Assembly (NCBI RefSeq): GCF_901933205.1
Contig: NC_044581.1
Coordinates: 11,902,001-11,966,000, forward strand
DNA from: Camarhynchus parvulus
Taxonomy: Eukaryota > Chordata > Aves > Passeriformes > Thraupidae
Direction of reading: 5' to 3'
DNA: 64,000 bases
Both the position numbers and the translations under genes were made by a program. Below the pieces are notes generated by a model. That model did no database searches. It saw only the letters and a program-made list of their open reading frames with translations, and was not told where the DNA came from. Below are positions 12,722 through 25,910 of the stretch, in pieces; the first letter of the stretch is position 1; the number at the start of each line of letters is the position of its first letter.

Positions 12722-14660
12722 GTAAGGATCCTATGCAAATTCTGTTTATAAAACCCTGATAGAATGAATGCTATATGGGACACTGGTGTTAGGACGAGGT
12801 CTGTAGTTGTATACTTGGAGCGATACTGTTCATTTCTATGCTCTGTCTGAGAATTCTTAACATACATTTCCTCCTAGCCCAGATAAGCACACAGAAGGAT
12901 TGTCACACTTCTTTACAGGTGGGAATTTAAGTCATTGCCTCGAGCTTCTTAGGAAATCTGAGGAAATTCCCTCTCCCATTCCATGCTCTAAATTACAGAG
13001 CCAGCTTTCCTCCTTCATTTTTTGTAGCTATCCAAAGTCATCCACAAAAATAATTTACTTGATTTCTCAGTGAAATAGATTTCACAGATATACAGAAAAG
13101 GACATTTGACAATCTTTCTACAGTTACACCCAATTACTCAGGCTCTTGAATATGCATTGCAGAAGTGCTCAGTTTTAATTGCCTTACTTCTTGTTGTTTG
13201 ATTAATTTGTATTGTTGTAGCATTGATGTTTTCATTGTTCTACTTAAAATAATTGAACAATGAAATCTTAAAATTCTTTGCATGTGGTTCTTGTAAATTT
13301 ACACCTAAAACCCCCTGAATATAATGTTCCCAAGCCACCTAAAGAGGAGCAACCCACACATGCCAGTGCAAACATCATTCCATTATAGTGTTTATCACAG
13401 TGAAATATTGGAGTTTTCCATTGAGCTTTGTGTTCTGAGCAAGATGCAGGAGAGCCTGGGGCTGTATGTGATCAAAAGCTTCACACAATTTGACTGGGTC
13501 AATGAGTTTTTCCAGGCAATTTAGACAGTTTTCTGTGTGTAGACAAAATACCTGAATTTCTCCTTAGTATTTATCAAGGTAAGCTTCACAAAGTATTTCA
13601 GAAATCCCTTCCTTCCTTCCTCTCCTTCCTTCCTCCCCTCCTTCCACCAATTTAGAACTGATGAACACTTCCCTACATCTTTCTTAAAGTCAGCATGGTC
13701 ACAACCACTTCTCTGGTGTTTAAACAGAATAGCATTAGCAGAATCCCACCTAGTCTTTGCTGCACACAACTCCTCCCAGAGTGGGAATGCAGGATACTCA
13801 GGATGTTTGCCAGCCCTGTCTGCAAACAGCCTAGCAAAAGTTTTTCCAGTTGATGAAGGCAAGGTGCTACAATTAAGCCTCACAGCACAACAGACACAGC
13901 TGAAATGAATTTCACTTCTTAGACTCTTCTAGAAGTTCACCATCACAGCTCCTCATTAATCCCTCTTAGCACTACTGAAGTGTAGCTTGGATTTAGAACT
14001 TTCTAATGTTACACTTTTCCATGCTCCTGTGTTTCAGTAGGTTTTTGAGGATTTTTTAAGTATGTAAACCTGGCCAGATTTTTTTTTAAGTACTTGGCAT
14101 TTTGGCACAGGGCTATTAAATACAGTGAGGTTTGAAGTACAGTTCAGAAGGCACACCATGTTTGCAGGCCTGGTCTGTGCAGTGCATCAGTTATTTGTGC
14201 ATCTGAAGTGAAGCAGTATTATGTGCAGAGGTTTTGTGGGACATGAGGCTATATCTTCCCATCCCACTTGAATAGTAGTTTTTTAGTTTTGATGTTTAGG
14301 TTGCAAAGTTTCTGAGCCTGATTTCCGTTCAGACTGTGCTGTGATGCTACTGGATTTAGTAACATGAATGCAACTGAAAAGAAGCAAATAGGGCTTCATT
14401 TGTTGGTAGTAGAAAAATCAGCTTAATCTTAGAGTCAGTGCCTGTATGGTTCATATGAAAAAAGAGGAAACAGGTAAATTCTTTATGGTACCATGAAAAC
14501 TGAAAGTGGATTGCTGGAGGCTAAACTTCTATTCTTAATTTTGTCACTATTATATTGTAGATAAAATTAAAGGAATAAATTAAGGTGTAATAGTGATGAC
14601 TGAAATTACTAAAGGGACTATTTTGAAATTTTTATTTATACATCCAAATACAATCAGAGA
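12722..14660. other. Non-coding DNA
   Basis: It contains the CT-rich tract at 13605-13645. A 120-codon minus frame (13521-13883) runs across that tract and is judged spurious. The rest is AT-rich with no recognised element. Confidence 0.6.
13605..13645. repeat. (TTCC)n-like polypyrimidine tract
   Basis: Interrupted CTTCC units give about 40 bases with pyrimidines only on the plus strand. It is a simple-repeat locus likely to vary in length between individuals. On the minus strand it encodes the Lys/Glu/Gly-rich part of a spurious frame. Confidence 0.8.
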
Positions 14661-14664
14661 ATAA

Positions 14665-14915
14665 GTGTTTAGGGGCTAATGTTCATTCATTCGATTTGTC
14701 CATATGCTGATAGATGATGATGCATTTAATGAAAGACGGCAACATTCTGACAGCTGGAATGTTTGTGAGGAGAGGGACAGGTTAGGGTTTGCTCTTGTGA
14801 CTTTAATACTGTCATTCTTTCATCTTGAACTATTTAATTTGGAAGCTCTATGTGCTTCGAATGAGATAAGAATTTAGTATGCTGCGCATCTTCTCTTAAT
14901 ACATCTGCTGTCTAA
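14665..14915. promoter_or_regulatory. Candidate conserved non-coding element
   Basis: This stretch is free of low-complexity runs. It has spread-out homeodomain-like and POU-like words (ATGCATTTAAT, CATATG) and retains CpG (TTCGATTT, AGACGGC, TTCGAAT, TGCGCAT) in a CpG-poor neighbourhood. Such texture is typical of developmental enhancers in gene deserts. I cannot align it, so conservation is inferred only from composition. Confidence 0.27.
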
Positions 14916-17689
14916 AAAAGCAAGGCGGAAAAAAGCAACAAATAAACCCAAGGAAATTGTATCAATAGCACTTAGTTTTACATCCCATTTAGTGCAAAGA
15001 CAAAGCAAATCAGCCCATAACAGAAATAACCCAAAAGAAAATGAATGGATCTAGAGAAATGGCCTATCTAACGCACTAAGTGGGATATAAATAAGAATTC
15101 CACTAGTTTCATAGGAAGATCCTAGAAACAGTCCTTTCCCAAGGTAAAACTTAAGTTATTAGTTGTATTTCCCATTAATAGATGGTATCCATAACTGAGA
15201 ACCCAAGCACTGGAAGGCTGAATAATGGTGACAGTGTAGATCACTATTCTGCATTGTAAATAATACATTATAAGGTCATTATTTCTTCATTTTTATCACC
15301 CTTCTCTGTGGTCAAACTCTTCCTTGAAGATCCTTTGGAAAGGAAAAAAATTGTACTTTCTTTTATCTTGAGCCACTTGGCTGCAATAAGTTTTAGCAGA
15401 AAGCAAAATAATGATAAAAATATAATTTATTCTCGGCAGAATCAGAAGGCTGTAACAGGGAATTCACTGCATGCCATACAGAACCTAAAGCAGGTTTCCA
15501 TGTTTCCAGCCATCACTTAAAGCACACCCAGCTCAGTGGATCTTGCAGTGTACAAAGTATAATTTGGGCATTTCACCCACAGCTTCTGGAAGGAGCTGCT
15601 CTTTGGGAAATGAACTCACATGTGAGCAGCCACATGGCAGAAGTGTGCTGGAAGTGGCATCATTAATCTGTGGAAGGTTTTGAAGATGACCTTTTCAACA
15701 GGGAAATTTCTCCCATTCTCATGTCCCCTCAGTGCTGTGTTTTCAGCTAACTTGGGTTTGGTGTTCCCTCTCACAGGTTTGCCCCAGCCTCCTTGACTTT
15801 CAGAGCCATTCAGCTCTGTAAAAGTGTCCTGCTAAATTATGCCAAGATAAATACCAGCAGAACTGTGTCCATGCTAGGAAATTGCACCAGTGTTACTATA
15901 AACTGAGATAGTTAAATCAGCACTATGTGTAGACATAAGTACTTTGCTGGATTTTAGTCAAAACACTTTAAAAGTAATGTTAAATTTTGGTTTTGTGCCA
16001 GCTGTGGGCCAAACTGAACCACCTGTATTCATATACTATGCTTAGCCATTAGTACACTTCAAGTACATTCAAAGTTTAAGACAAGACAAAGTCCCACTGA
16101 AGTAATTTAAAACTTAAGGATATGCATCTGCTTAACTTCTTTCCTGACTCAGGAGGGACTTAGGCATGTACTTAGACTTGCACACTAACATTTTCTGCTG
16201 AATAAGTACCTTTATTTTTTAAAATGGCAATCATGAAATTCTAATTTTGAAGGTAATAGGAAAATTCCTAGATTCATTCAGCCAAAGATAATTGCTGTTT
16301 GGGGAGCTTTACATGCTCACAGTAAGAAAAGTACGTTTATCCAAGGAAAAAAATACCTCTTGAAATGAGTACAACCTACAACACAATATTATTTTTATTA
16401 ACATGTATGCTGTAATGCTAAAGGCTGGTATATGTTTGACTCAACCCAGTAATCACACAATGTAAATGGTACTCAAACAAGAGCTTGAATTATTCTTTGC
16501 ACTGCAAAGATTAATTAACCAGAAGGTTATTTCACACCATTCTTCAGGGCAAAACATATCGTTTGCTCTAAGGCTACAGCCTCTTTGCCTTGCCAGAGTG
16601 CTTTAAAATAGTTTTGAAATTTCTTTTTTGAGGAGCAAGGCAATAAATTATTCCCCAGGACATGTTAAGTAATACAAATTCCGCCAGTAGAGCAACTTCA
16701 AAAGCTGTGAACAACACAGCTGACTCTTGCTGGGCCACAGGCCCTCCCAGGATTATCCATTTCAGTCAATTCCACTGGAGCAGAATTTCAGATTTGTACA
16801 CTCACATGAGCTTCACTGGCCAGACAGATTACTGGTCCTCTCCCAAATGTGAGACATTTCCATCCAGTGCCACACCCTCAGGAATATTCCTTCTTCCTCT
16901 CATGTTTTGTGTTTGGATGGCTCTGTTTGAGGTGATAATTAAGCCTGTAGAATCTGGTTTATGGCACACCATTAAATACTTTTTGTTCTTTCCATATGAT
17001 GCGCTGATATCTTTTCTGTGCAAAAAGGGTATCCAACAGCCTGCAGAAGAGAGGGCTTTATGAAATCAGCTTCTTATCAAATCATTAGATTTCATGGTCC
17101 AAGCTCTTTGGTAGGCTCTTGGGAGTAATATTTGTGTGGTACCAAAGGAATTCACATTGCTGTGTTTTCATCTTTGTAGTCTGGATGCCTCAAAACTGGC
17201 TTTTTAGGAGTGCTGGAATTTCATTCAAGATGCAGCACGTGCTTACACAGATCACTGTGAGATTTTTCCCTTTCTATTCAAAAGGCAAAACAACTTTTCA
17301 ATTTTTATTTTTCCTCTCCCACAGCTCTGTTCTTCACTGCAAACATGATAGCGTATTTGAGCAATGAACAACATGGCATTTTAACATTAATCCTTAATGT
17401 TATTGAAATGTTTAAACCTGCATATTTTTCACTGTCTCATACACCATTCTAATTTCTTTTACTCTGTTAAATTCAGATGTAATTTAGGATGGAAAAATAC
17501 ATTTTAGAATTACACCTGCAGCATGTAGTATTAGTATGACTTTTTCAGGCCATGACAGTGATGTTTCTACAATCTATACATATTGATTTAGGCTGATAAT
17601 AAACAATTTGATTAGGCTCTATCTATAGGCTGTCATTTCAATCACTGTCACTGTTCCAATAGAGTGGAAGGCAGATAGCAGACACATAT
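14916..17689. other. AT-rich non-coding DNA
   Basis: A 133-codon plus frame (16662-17063) overlaps a 64-codon minus frame and has no recognisable domain or start context. An isolated strong 3' splice-like site (TTTTTCCTCTCCCACAG, ending 17323) has no matching donor nearby. No repeat family is seen. Confidence 0.6.
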
Positions 17690-17950
17690 GGCAAGATTTC
17701 TCAAAATAAAAACTCTGGCCTGATTAGAGCCCTAGGTTCAGTGAATTGGACAAGACAGCTCAGCTGCCAGGTTATTAACTCCCTCAGAAAATACTCTGCC
17801 TTTTCCCCGGGGCCAGCCTGAATATTCTGATCTGGATCGATAAGCAATCTCCGGTGTGTACAAAATGCCAGCTAGAATCATTTGTCTCAGTGCAGTCTCC
17901 TTACAAAGGATAAAACACCTGCAGTATATGGCCTTCTCTCCCTCCTCCCC
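17690..17950. promoter_or_regulatory. Candidate conserved non-coding element
   Basis: The central part keeps three CpG sites within about 45 bases (TCCCCGGGG near 17806, GGATCGATAAG near 17836, TCTCCGGTG near 17850). It also has an E-box CAGCTG at 17761, a GATA word and an AAATGCCAGC stretch. CpG retention against a depleted background suggests constraint or lack of germline methylation. A 71-codon minus frame spans it, but its sequence suggests no family, so a regulatory reading is preferred. Confidence 0.3.
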
Positions 17951-19589
17951 CACCTTCCCCCTTTTAACTAATGACCCACAAAGAGGGAAGAAGTAACTGA
18001 ATCTGTTCCATCATCAGGAAGGCTCTCTCAGGTTTGTTTTAATGATCACGATGGCTACCTTTCAATCTTACAAAAATTATATCAGTCATGGTTTCCCTGT
18101 GGCATGTTTATGTAAGTAATGTGAACCACAATGTAATGACAAGTGTACAGATGTCATTGTAAGAGGGCCCTTGGCAAGAAGATATCTCAGAATGTCAGAA
18201 TTTTAATAAACCCTGGACTGCTGGTAGGGTTCTCTTTGGTGGTTGTCTTTTATATTTGTAATGTGTGCTGTGATCTCTTGCTTGGGCCTGAGATTTTTCA
18301 AGAGTGTTTAGTAACAAAGGATATTTCACAATTGATTAGAGCGGAATCATTCTTTTCCAGAGTGGTGGTGATTTCCCAATCCATTACATATCTGTGGTTT
18401 TGTTTGTAGCAGTGCTGGATTGTAGCCACATGATTTATACTTTCCTTAGATGCCAAAAAGGAGTTTTAATCTGAGTGAACTGTTCAAAGCTTTTGGATGT
18501 TTTTTCTACATGTTGACCTATTAATTAGCTCCCCTTGACTCAAATAAAAATCAAATACCTGCAAAGTATGAGAAAACCTGCAAACCTCCAAGTTTCTCTC
18601 CTTCATTGGTTATTTATTACACCTGGAGTCACAGGACAGAACCCCCTATTGTACAACAAGTCTGTAGCTTCACATGTCCCATGCTGTCAAGAAAAAAAAG
18701 CTGAATGTCCTCAGCAATCTACATAGAATTTACTGAGCAAGTACCAGGTATAACACTGAATAATAACACTGAATACCTGTTTCTGGGTATGGATTAAGTC
18801 TTTCAGGAACAGAGGCCAGTTTTGGTTTATTTTTCAAGGCTGTAGACCTAGCTCCTCATCCAGCTGTTAATAACAGCACCTTTCTGACCTCAGTTTAAGT
18901 AACTGTTCACATGTGTATGCTAATAGAAAACTTACCTTGAGTTAATGTAAACTGAAGATCCATGCCTAGTTAAAAAATTTAATATTTTTATGTCATGTTT
19001 GCTTATGACAAATTATATAAAAGCATTTTATGTTTCTACTGCCATCACTTGGAAAAGGAAGATTTGCATTTACTCTCTGTCCTTCTTTACTGCATGAGGT
19101 GCCTTGCCCTCATAATGTCAAGGAATTAGAATATTGCCTTCCAGATAGCTCCCTTCATATTTGCTATCCAAAACTTCTGGAACTAAAGATGCTTTTAAAA
19201 AAGAACAATGTAAGGAACAACTTTAGCGAATTGATTTCCCAATGTAGAAAGCACATTTCCTATCAAGACACTTATTAGAATGTTTATCTCAGAGAAAATG
19301 CACACAGTTTATATGAAAAGCTGATGTTATGTTAATTCCCATTATTATATACAGATAATATTGAGGAAGATGGAACAAAGTGCCTTTAAACCAAAGCTGA
19401 TGACATTTTTTTCTTGTTTGCTACAGTTTTATTGTAGTGAAATATGTTCATTTTAGCAGTGGAAAACTGCCCTAAATAGACAGCATAAGAGCAATAAGAT
19501 GTCACATTGCAGAGCACAATTTAAAAATGATGTGCTCTAGAAGTAAGGCTTTTAGACATTTTGGTTTATGTATTAAAACTTCCCACAAA
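17951..19589. other. Non-coding DNA
   Basis: A near-consensus minus-strand splice donor (CTCAAG/GTAAGT, junction at 18936/18935) lacks a credible exon. The 11-mer AACACTGAATA is repeated at 18752-18762 and 18765-18775, a small slippage duplication. Nothing else is identified. Confidence 0.6.
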
Positions 19590-19790
19590 TTTGATTGAGA
19601 ATGAGCCTTTGATGGATATTTGCTGCAGTTATGCTGCATTAGACTCGATTTATCCACCACCTCTCATTGTTGCTATTGATTGATTTTTAAATTAGATGAA
19701 GGCAATCAGTAAATACCACCCAATCAAGTCCTAAAAACATACAGGAGATTAGACAATTTAGGGTAATCAATGAAAATATTCTGTGATTTG
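19590..19790. promoter_or_regulatory. Candidate conserved non-coding element
   Basis: The stretch has unusually even sequence complexity with clustered TTGAT/ATCAA words (ATTGATTGATTTTTAAATTAG, 19676 onward; ATCAATGAAAATATTC) and a CpG in GACTCGATT. This suits PBX/MEIS/HOX or SOX-type binding. Evidence is by texture only. Confidence 0.25.
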
Positions 19791-22700
19791 CTACCACTCA
19801 ATTTTGACCATAAATTATGACCATAACTTGCAAGTTAGTAAGCCATAAAACAAGTGGATGTGACAAGAAAAACTACAAGAAATGAATTAAGGAGATGAAG
19901 AGGAACCACTAGTGTTATCATTTAATGAGACAAAATTACTCTTTATACATATCTGGCATTTTTAGTTGAGTCTTGCCAACAGTATTGGAGTACAAGAGCA
20001 CTAACACTTCTCTTATTTTTCTAGGGTTTTGGTTTTGGGGCTTTTTTGCAATATAAAAATTGTTCTTTTGTGTAACAAATCCGTTTGAACAATAACTAAT
20101 CTACCTAATCTTGTTGCAGCAAATAAATTAATGTAATTTTAGGTTTAAAGCCTGCTGCTTGCTAAAACCCCCCACCTTCATCTCAGGCACTTGCAAAGAC
20201 TAATTTTAAAGTCACACTTCTATATGGTGTTATATTTTACAAAGTTTAAAATGTAGCAAAAATTTAGTAGTATTTTAGACCAACACCTTGAAGAAGCTGT
20301 GCTCATACACTTTCTCTGTGATACATGTCACCCATTTTCTATATTCTCACAACAGTCTCACTGGGAACTAATTCATATATCTTAAAAAATCTGTTTTAAA
20401 AGTTATTTACTAGTTGTAACTAAGTGTCCATGTTTTTACTATTTATGAACTTTACTATCTATTTGCAATTTCTAGGAAGTATCTACTATTAACAGTCATA
20501 GGCTATATTGGTATGAATTGGTGAAATAAAGCAAAAATTCATTGTAAATCTGCTCCCTTAAAGAAGAAGTACAGGTGTGATACTGCTGTGCAGCATGGAA
20601 AAATCTTCCTGGTTAATGCCTTTATGATCCTCTTTAGCATAAGGAACATTTGGAAAAGGAGACCAGAGTAATTTTTGGGAGTGTTGGTCATAGAAAAGGA
20701 TGAAATTGAGATACTTCTGACAAGAGGAAAATTCATGTGCTTTTTTCTAGATTAATCAGAAACCTCAGAGATCTGAAAACTGCTCAGGACACCTTGAGTG
20801 GGGATGAGATTGCAACAGAGGACAGAAGGACAGAACACTATCATGCATTCACACCCACTAAAATACAAAAGTGATTTTATAGAACTTCATGGTAGAGCAA
20901 CTCCTCTGAGAGCAGATTAATGCAAAATGCACAGGTGGAATAAATATTGAAAATATTTTGATTTATATCTACTGTGATTTAATTAATTCCCAGTAAAGAA
21001 AAATTTAATGTTGCAGCAGAGAAAGCAAAACCCCCAGAGTCAGAAGAAAGCATTAGTGGCATTGCAAACAAAAGATTAGTCAGCAAATACAGCAAATACT
21101 GTATCAGCAGGTGGACTCAGCTTACTAAATATTCCTTTTAAAAATATCATTGAAATTGACTTTTCTTTAACTCCTACATTTTATCAGTTTCTACATGTTC
21201 ATAAGAAATAAGTAAATTCAGTTCTAATAATACCTTTTCTTCCTTCCACGTAAATTTGGTACTAGAGGAAGCTTCTGTGTCTTTCATCATTGGCATAACT
21301 TGTAATAAGTATGTACAATAAGACTGGAAGACACATAGTTCAAAAAGATAATATTCCTCCCTCGGCAGGTAACATTATTTCTGAAATCTGAGATTTTAGT
21401 TTAATTTGAAATCTCTTTTGAAAGTACATTCCCAGCTCATTTCTAAAAGACTGTGCATGTGATTGAACCTGTGGTAGAAATTTGCAAGATACAGTTAAAT
21501 TGTGAAGGCAGGAAATGAAACAGCTCACAATCTGAACAAAGTCTGGAGCATTTGCATTCCCATATTTAAATATTTGCCTGAATTACACATGAGCTATAAC
21601 TTTTCACTCACTGGAATTTTTTGCACTCTCTGTAAGTAATAGGGCTAAGACACATCAACGTTTATTTTTGCAATATTTATGAATGTATCATGTTCAATCT
21701 CATGTTTGTGTGAGTTAAAAAATATACAAAACCCCAATATTCTCTAGTAAAGGAGGACAGGAGAGGGAGAGAAAAAAGAAAACCCCTGACTTAAAACAAA
21801 GACAGGGACCTGCTTGCAGTCCCTGATGGGCTGATGCAATACAATGAATCTGGTGTATTCAATATAACTTTTAGAATAATTGCCTAGGAGGTAACCAGAA
21901 GAAGTACATTTTACTTTATCATGGTACATAAATAAAAGGGCAGACTAATTAATCATACAGCTTACTAAAAGTGCTTTTTATTTTGCCATTTAGTATGCCA
22001 GAAAGATCATTTTCTTTAATGTATATACCCAGTATTAACATGATTTAATCCATCATGTTCTGTATTATGAAATTACTTTGTTTTACTCCCTGATCCAGCT
22101 GAAGATCATTAACCCACACTATTTTCTAAGTCATACATCATTTGAGTGTATTACCTCATATAGCAAAAAGCTACTTCCCTCAGTTATACACTCCAACTAA
22201 GAAATCATTTTTTCTGGATGTTGCTGACAAGAAGAGCTGTTTTCATTAGAAAGCAGATGGTTCACTATTTTGATTCTCTTTTACCTTCACATTTGCTCCA
22301 GCTCAGAGTTCTTTGCTGCCAGTTACCTCATTACCTCTCACAACATCCATGTCCTACATCCCTGACCCATCCATAAAATGTCCTAAACAAGCAAGTGCTT
22401 TGCCTTCCCCCAACATCTTTTTTTACTCTGCCTCCTCACCTGTTGTAAGTCAGGCTTCAAAAAGCAGTGAAAGAGAATCCAATCATCTGAACAGTAGGTT
22501 AAACTCCCACAGTTCTGCAGGTGTTTGCTAGCTGAGAGTGCCAAAGGTGTAATTTGCACATTCAGGTTCTGAGCATGGACGGAAGTCACACTGCTTATGA
22601 ATTTGCCTCACAGAGCTTTAAGGCAGAATCTGATCTTCTATCATTTTGTGTAGTTTGCAGTTTTGATAGTGATATTTTCAATGCTATATTCTCTGAGCCT

Positions 22701-22890
22701 GTAGGATGCACATAGCGCTGCCCTGGGTGCCTGATAAGTGTCAATAAAAAGTGGTCTGCAAGGTAAATGAAAGGTGTGCATAACACAGTAATGGAACTTT
22801 TTGATTCAGAATGAAGCCTGAATAGTTCCTGGAGACATGTCTCTGTATTTCTAGAATAAAAAATTATAAATTATGTTTTAAAATAGAACA
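19791..22890. other. AT-rich non-coding DNA
   Basis: Frames do not exceed about 72 codons. The 9-mer CAGCAAATA is tandemly doubled at 21081-21098. No gene, transposon or RNA structure is recognised. Confidence 0.65.
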
Positions 22891-22930
22891 CTTAACAAGT
22901 AATGCTTGTTAACAAGTAAAACTTGTTAAG
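22891..22930. repeat. Nested inverted repeats of ACTTGTTAA
   Basis: CTTAACAAGT (22891-22900) is exactly complementary in reverse to ACTTGTTAAG (22921-22930). Inside the 20-base loop lies a perfect 12-bp palindrome, CTTGTTAACAAG (22905-22916). The same roughly 9-bp word therefore occurs four times in alternating orientation in 40 bases. The segment can fold as one long hairpin or as separate stems. GTTAA words resemble HNF1/homeodomain half-sites. No mobile element is evident around it. Confidence 0.6.
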
Positions 22931-25910
22931 TCTCAGACTGGTTTTAGTTATCTCTAAGCATTTGCCTTGAGAAGTAGATTGCTCTAGTTAGGCAAGGAGA
23001 GCAAATGCTTCCCTTGCTTCAGCAGAAAGCCTCTTACTAGAGATGAAATCCTTAGAGGTAAACCCATCATTACATTCCTTCAGTTCCTCTACACCATGTT
23101 TTGGTTTTGATCATTCTATACTGAGGATAATGATCAAAAAATGTAGTAATAAATTCTTCCTGCATTGTGTAGGTTTTTTCTGCTTTCTACAATATCTATT
23201 GCCAACTCAATTTTTATTACAGCTTCATGAAGCTTTCAGGGGGAGGGTTTCACAATTTTTTTTTTGCACATACTTCATGACTCATGTCAAATTTACCTTT
23301 TATTATTACCTCTTACACTTGCCATGTGTAAAGATGTTATCTTTTAAATGCACACTGAAAACTAATACAGAGCTTGACAGGAATAAGAGGGTATTGGGAG
23401 GGGTATTTGACTTCGTTAATTTGAAGGACAACACGTTCAGTAATCTTAAAGTGATGGGACTTATTTAAAACAGTGATCTTTGTAGGTTTTACTGAAATTG
23501 AAGGAAGAATAAAGGCCTGTAATGAATGTGTTGACAAAACTCAAAGATCATAAATTTGGAATTGTTCCATACATATATGAACACGAAGGACAATGTTTAG
23601 TTATACTTTAATAAACCACTCTACAAAGTGTTCTCAATGAGCTGGGGGAAAAACATAAATCTACAATATTAAGCAAGGCCAAAGCTGGTGGTCAGCCTGC
23701 AGTTAATAACCATGCTCATTTATACTATTTTGATGATGACACAATATTTAAGCTACTGAACTTGGTACCACAAATAGCCATGCATGTTATACAGAGTGAA
23801 GAATATGCAATTGGTTGAGCTTGCTTTCTACCTGTCTGTTTTTAGCATCCATTCTTGATTTTCTTCAGAATGCAGCCTCAGCATGAGGCTGCTTCATCCA
23901 CCCTGATTAAACCTCACAGCCATAACTCAGCTGCAAATAAAATAGAGCACACATAGGAGGTGCAGGTGCTGCTGCTGGCACATCAAGAGCCAGAAACTGA
24001 AAAAGGTAAGGCATAGAGGTTATCTTCTGCAGGAGGAGATGGGTGCAGCTGCCACTGGGGCTTTAAAGGCAATGCCCTTACTCAGTGGAGTCTTTGTTGC
24101 AGAACTTTGAGCTCCTCTCATTGGTGAGGACAATATTGCCAAAGTGATGAGGAAAGAGAAGACTGCACAGGCTTCTGCAGGGAGTGGGTGATCCCACACT
24201 GAAGTATGTGCAGTGTCAGAATTTACTCCAGTAAACAGAGAAGGGATGGACTTTTTGGTTTATGCCTCTGAGTGCTCCCCAGAATGATATTTAGCATTGA
24301 TGTCACCCAAGCCAATTTTTTTTCTGCTCAAGAAAGCATTTGAAACAACCAAATTCTGTTGATGAAAGTAATTATCAAAACTGAAAAAGGATATAACAAC
24401 AAAAAAGTATACTGTGAACTGTTGGTATGAAACTTTGTTTTCAGTATGAATAAGTTAGTGAGTTTTGCTTTAACAGTTGTGAACTTACTTAATATACACA
24501 AAAGTTTATTTTCTAGACTTTATTTTGTCCCTACATTAATGCTGACAATATAATCACAAAACTTTATGAAGTATCATACCCTGGTAAAATAATTCCAAAC
24601 AAAACAAATGAGAATCCATGGGGGAATTATAGCATAGGATCTTGATAAGCCAAAATAGAAAACTGTAAAGGATACCAGGTGTCTTTGTAGGGTTTATGTG
24701 TGAGTGACTGTATAGAGTGCACTGACACTCCTGATGTTCAAATAAATCACATGGAGAAACTCCACCTGGTAATCTATAGGAATAAGTTAAATGCATTCTT
24801 CAAAATTATATCAAAAGCAGTTAAAAATGTAAACCATTAAAATGTTATAGAATAGCACTTTATTTATAAAAATGTCATTTGCATTTTTGAACACTGTTTA
24901 ACTTCCATGCTTGTTTTGCTGTTTTCGAATAACAAATTGACCATTTCAAATTCATAATGAGGTATGAAATAAATGAGAGGGTGCTGAGGGTGAGTCATTC
25001 ATTAATCATAAGCAAAACAGGGACAAAATCAAGGACACAGGAGCACAAACTGTAAAAGTAATAGGTTGCATAATCTTTGTATTTAATATTAACTACATTA
25101 TGTTTTTCACATGAGTTCTGAGAAATTGGGATTTTTATGTTTACATGAAACTAATCCAAGGTAAATTTTATTTCTCAATATTATTTTGTTCTAGAGGTTG
25201 CCCTCTTTTTAATAAAGTAGAAGACAACACATCCTAGCTATGACATTGTTATGAAGATTTAATAGAAGGGTTAGCAGGAACACTGAAGTCTACTGCAACT
25301 TTTGATTTAAGATATTCCACTTCTGACTAGAGTGTACAAAACCCTTATTGTTTGTCATGGCAGATCTCCCATTAAGGACATAAATTCACCTGGAATTAGT
25401 TGTTTTGGCCAAAATAAGTTATTATTCATATTCATGTGTCAGAGAAGGACAGAACAAGAACTATTATTCAAACCATTCTGTCTCTATCCTTTGAGAGTTC
25501 AATCCACAGTGGTTACACAATGTGCAACAGAGTTGTTTTTAGTTTGCAGGTAATGTGAGTATTTAAATAGTAGGTGTAGCTGAAATAGACATCATAAAAA
25601 GAATTTGTTACCCCACGTCAGTTTTCAACAAAAAACCACAAAAATAAATTAGGGTGTAATAAGGCAAGGTGAACTGGTGGCACAGCAGGGCGTCGGCTCG
25701 TTTCTGAATCACTAAACAGATGCATCTCTCTGTTCCATTCATTTGGATGGAGCTGGCATTGATGTTACTCTTTGTTGTTATTGTGGCGTTTACTGGACAG
25801 AGAAGGAGAAAGAGAGGAGAAAAGTCAGAGTGAGAACTGTGCAGATAACTTGCTGTTAGAACTGTCGTGTTTTGTGGCCCCCAGTGTGGGACCCATTGCC
25901 AGGCCCATGA
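22931..25910. other. AT-rich non-coding DNA
   Basis: The 141-codon plus frame at 23043-23468 is Phe/Leu-rich, as expected from T-rich DNA, and lacks a recognisable domain. A slightly GC-richer patch lies at 23880-24200. No repeat family is recognised. Confidence 0.6.

Noticed and set aside
13521..13883. 120-codon minus frame
   Set aside because: It crosses the TTCC simple repeat, which removes stops and yields a Lys/Glu/Gly-rich segment. The rest matches nothing I know.
16662..17063. 133-codon plus frame
   Set aside because: Mixed peptide without recognisable family, overlapped by a minus frame, in an AT-rich non-coding setting. No splice bounds fit it.
18936..18965. Minus-strand micro-exon with near-consensus GTAAGT donor
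   Set aside because: Only about 30 bases with an A/T-rich weak acceptor. Isolated donors of this quality are common in 64 kb.
23043..23468. 141-codon plus frame
   Set aside because: Phe/Leu-rich composition follows from T-rich DNA. There is no domain, and a minus frame overlaps.
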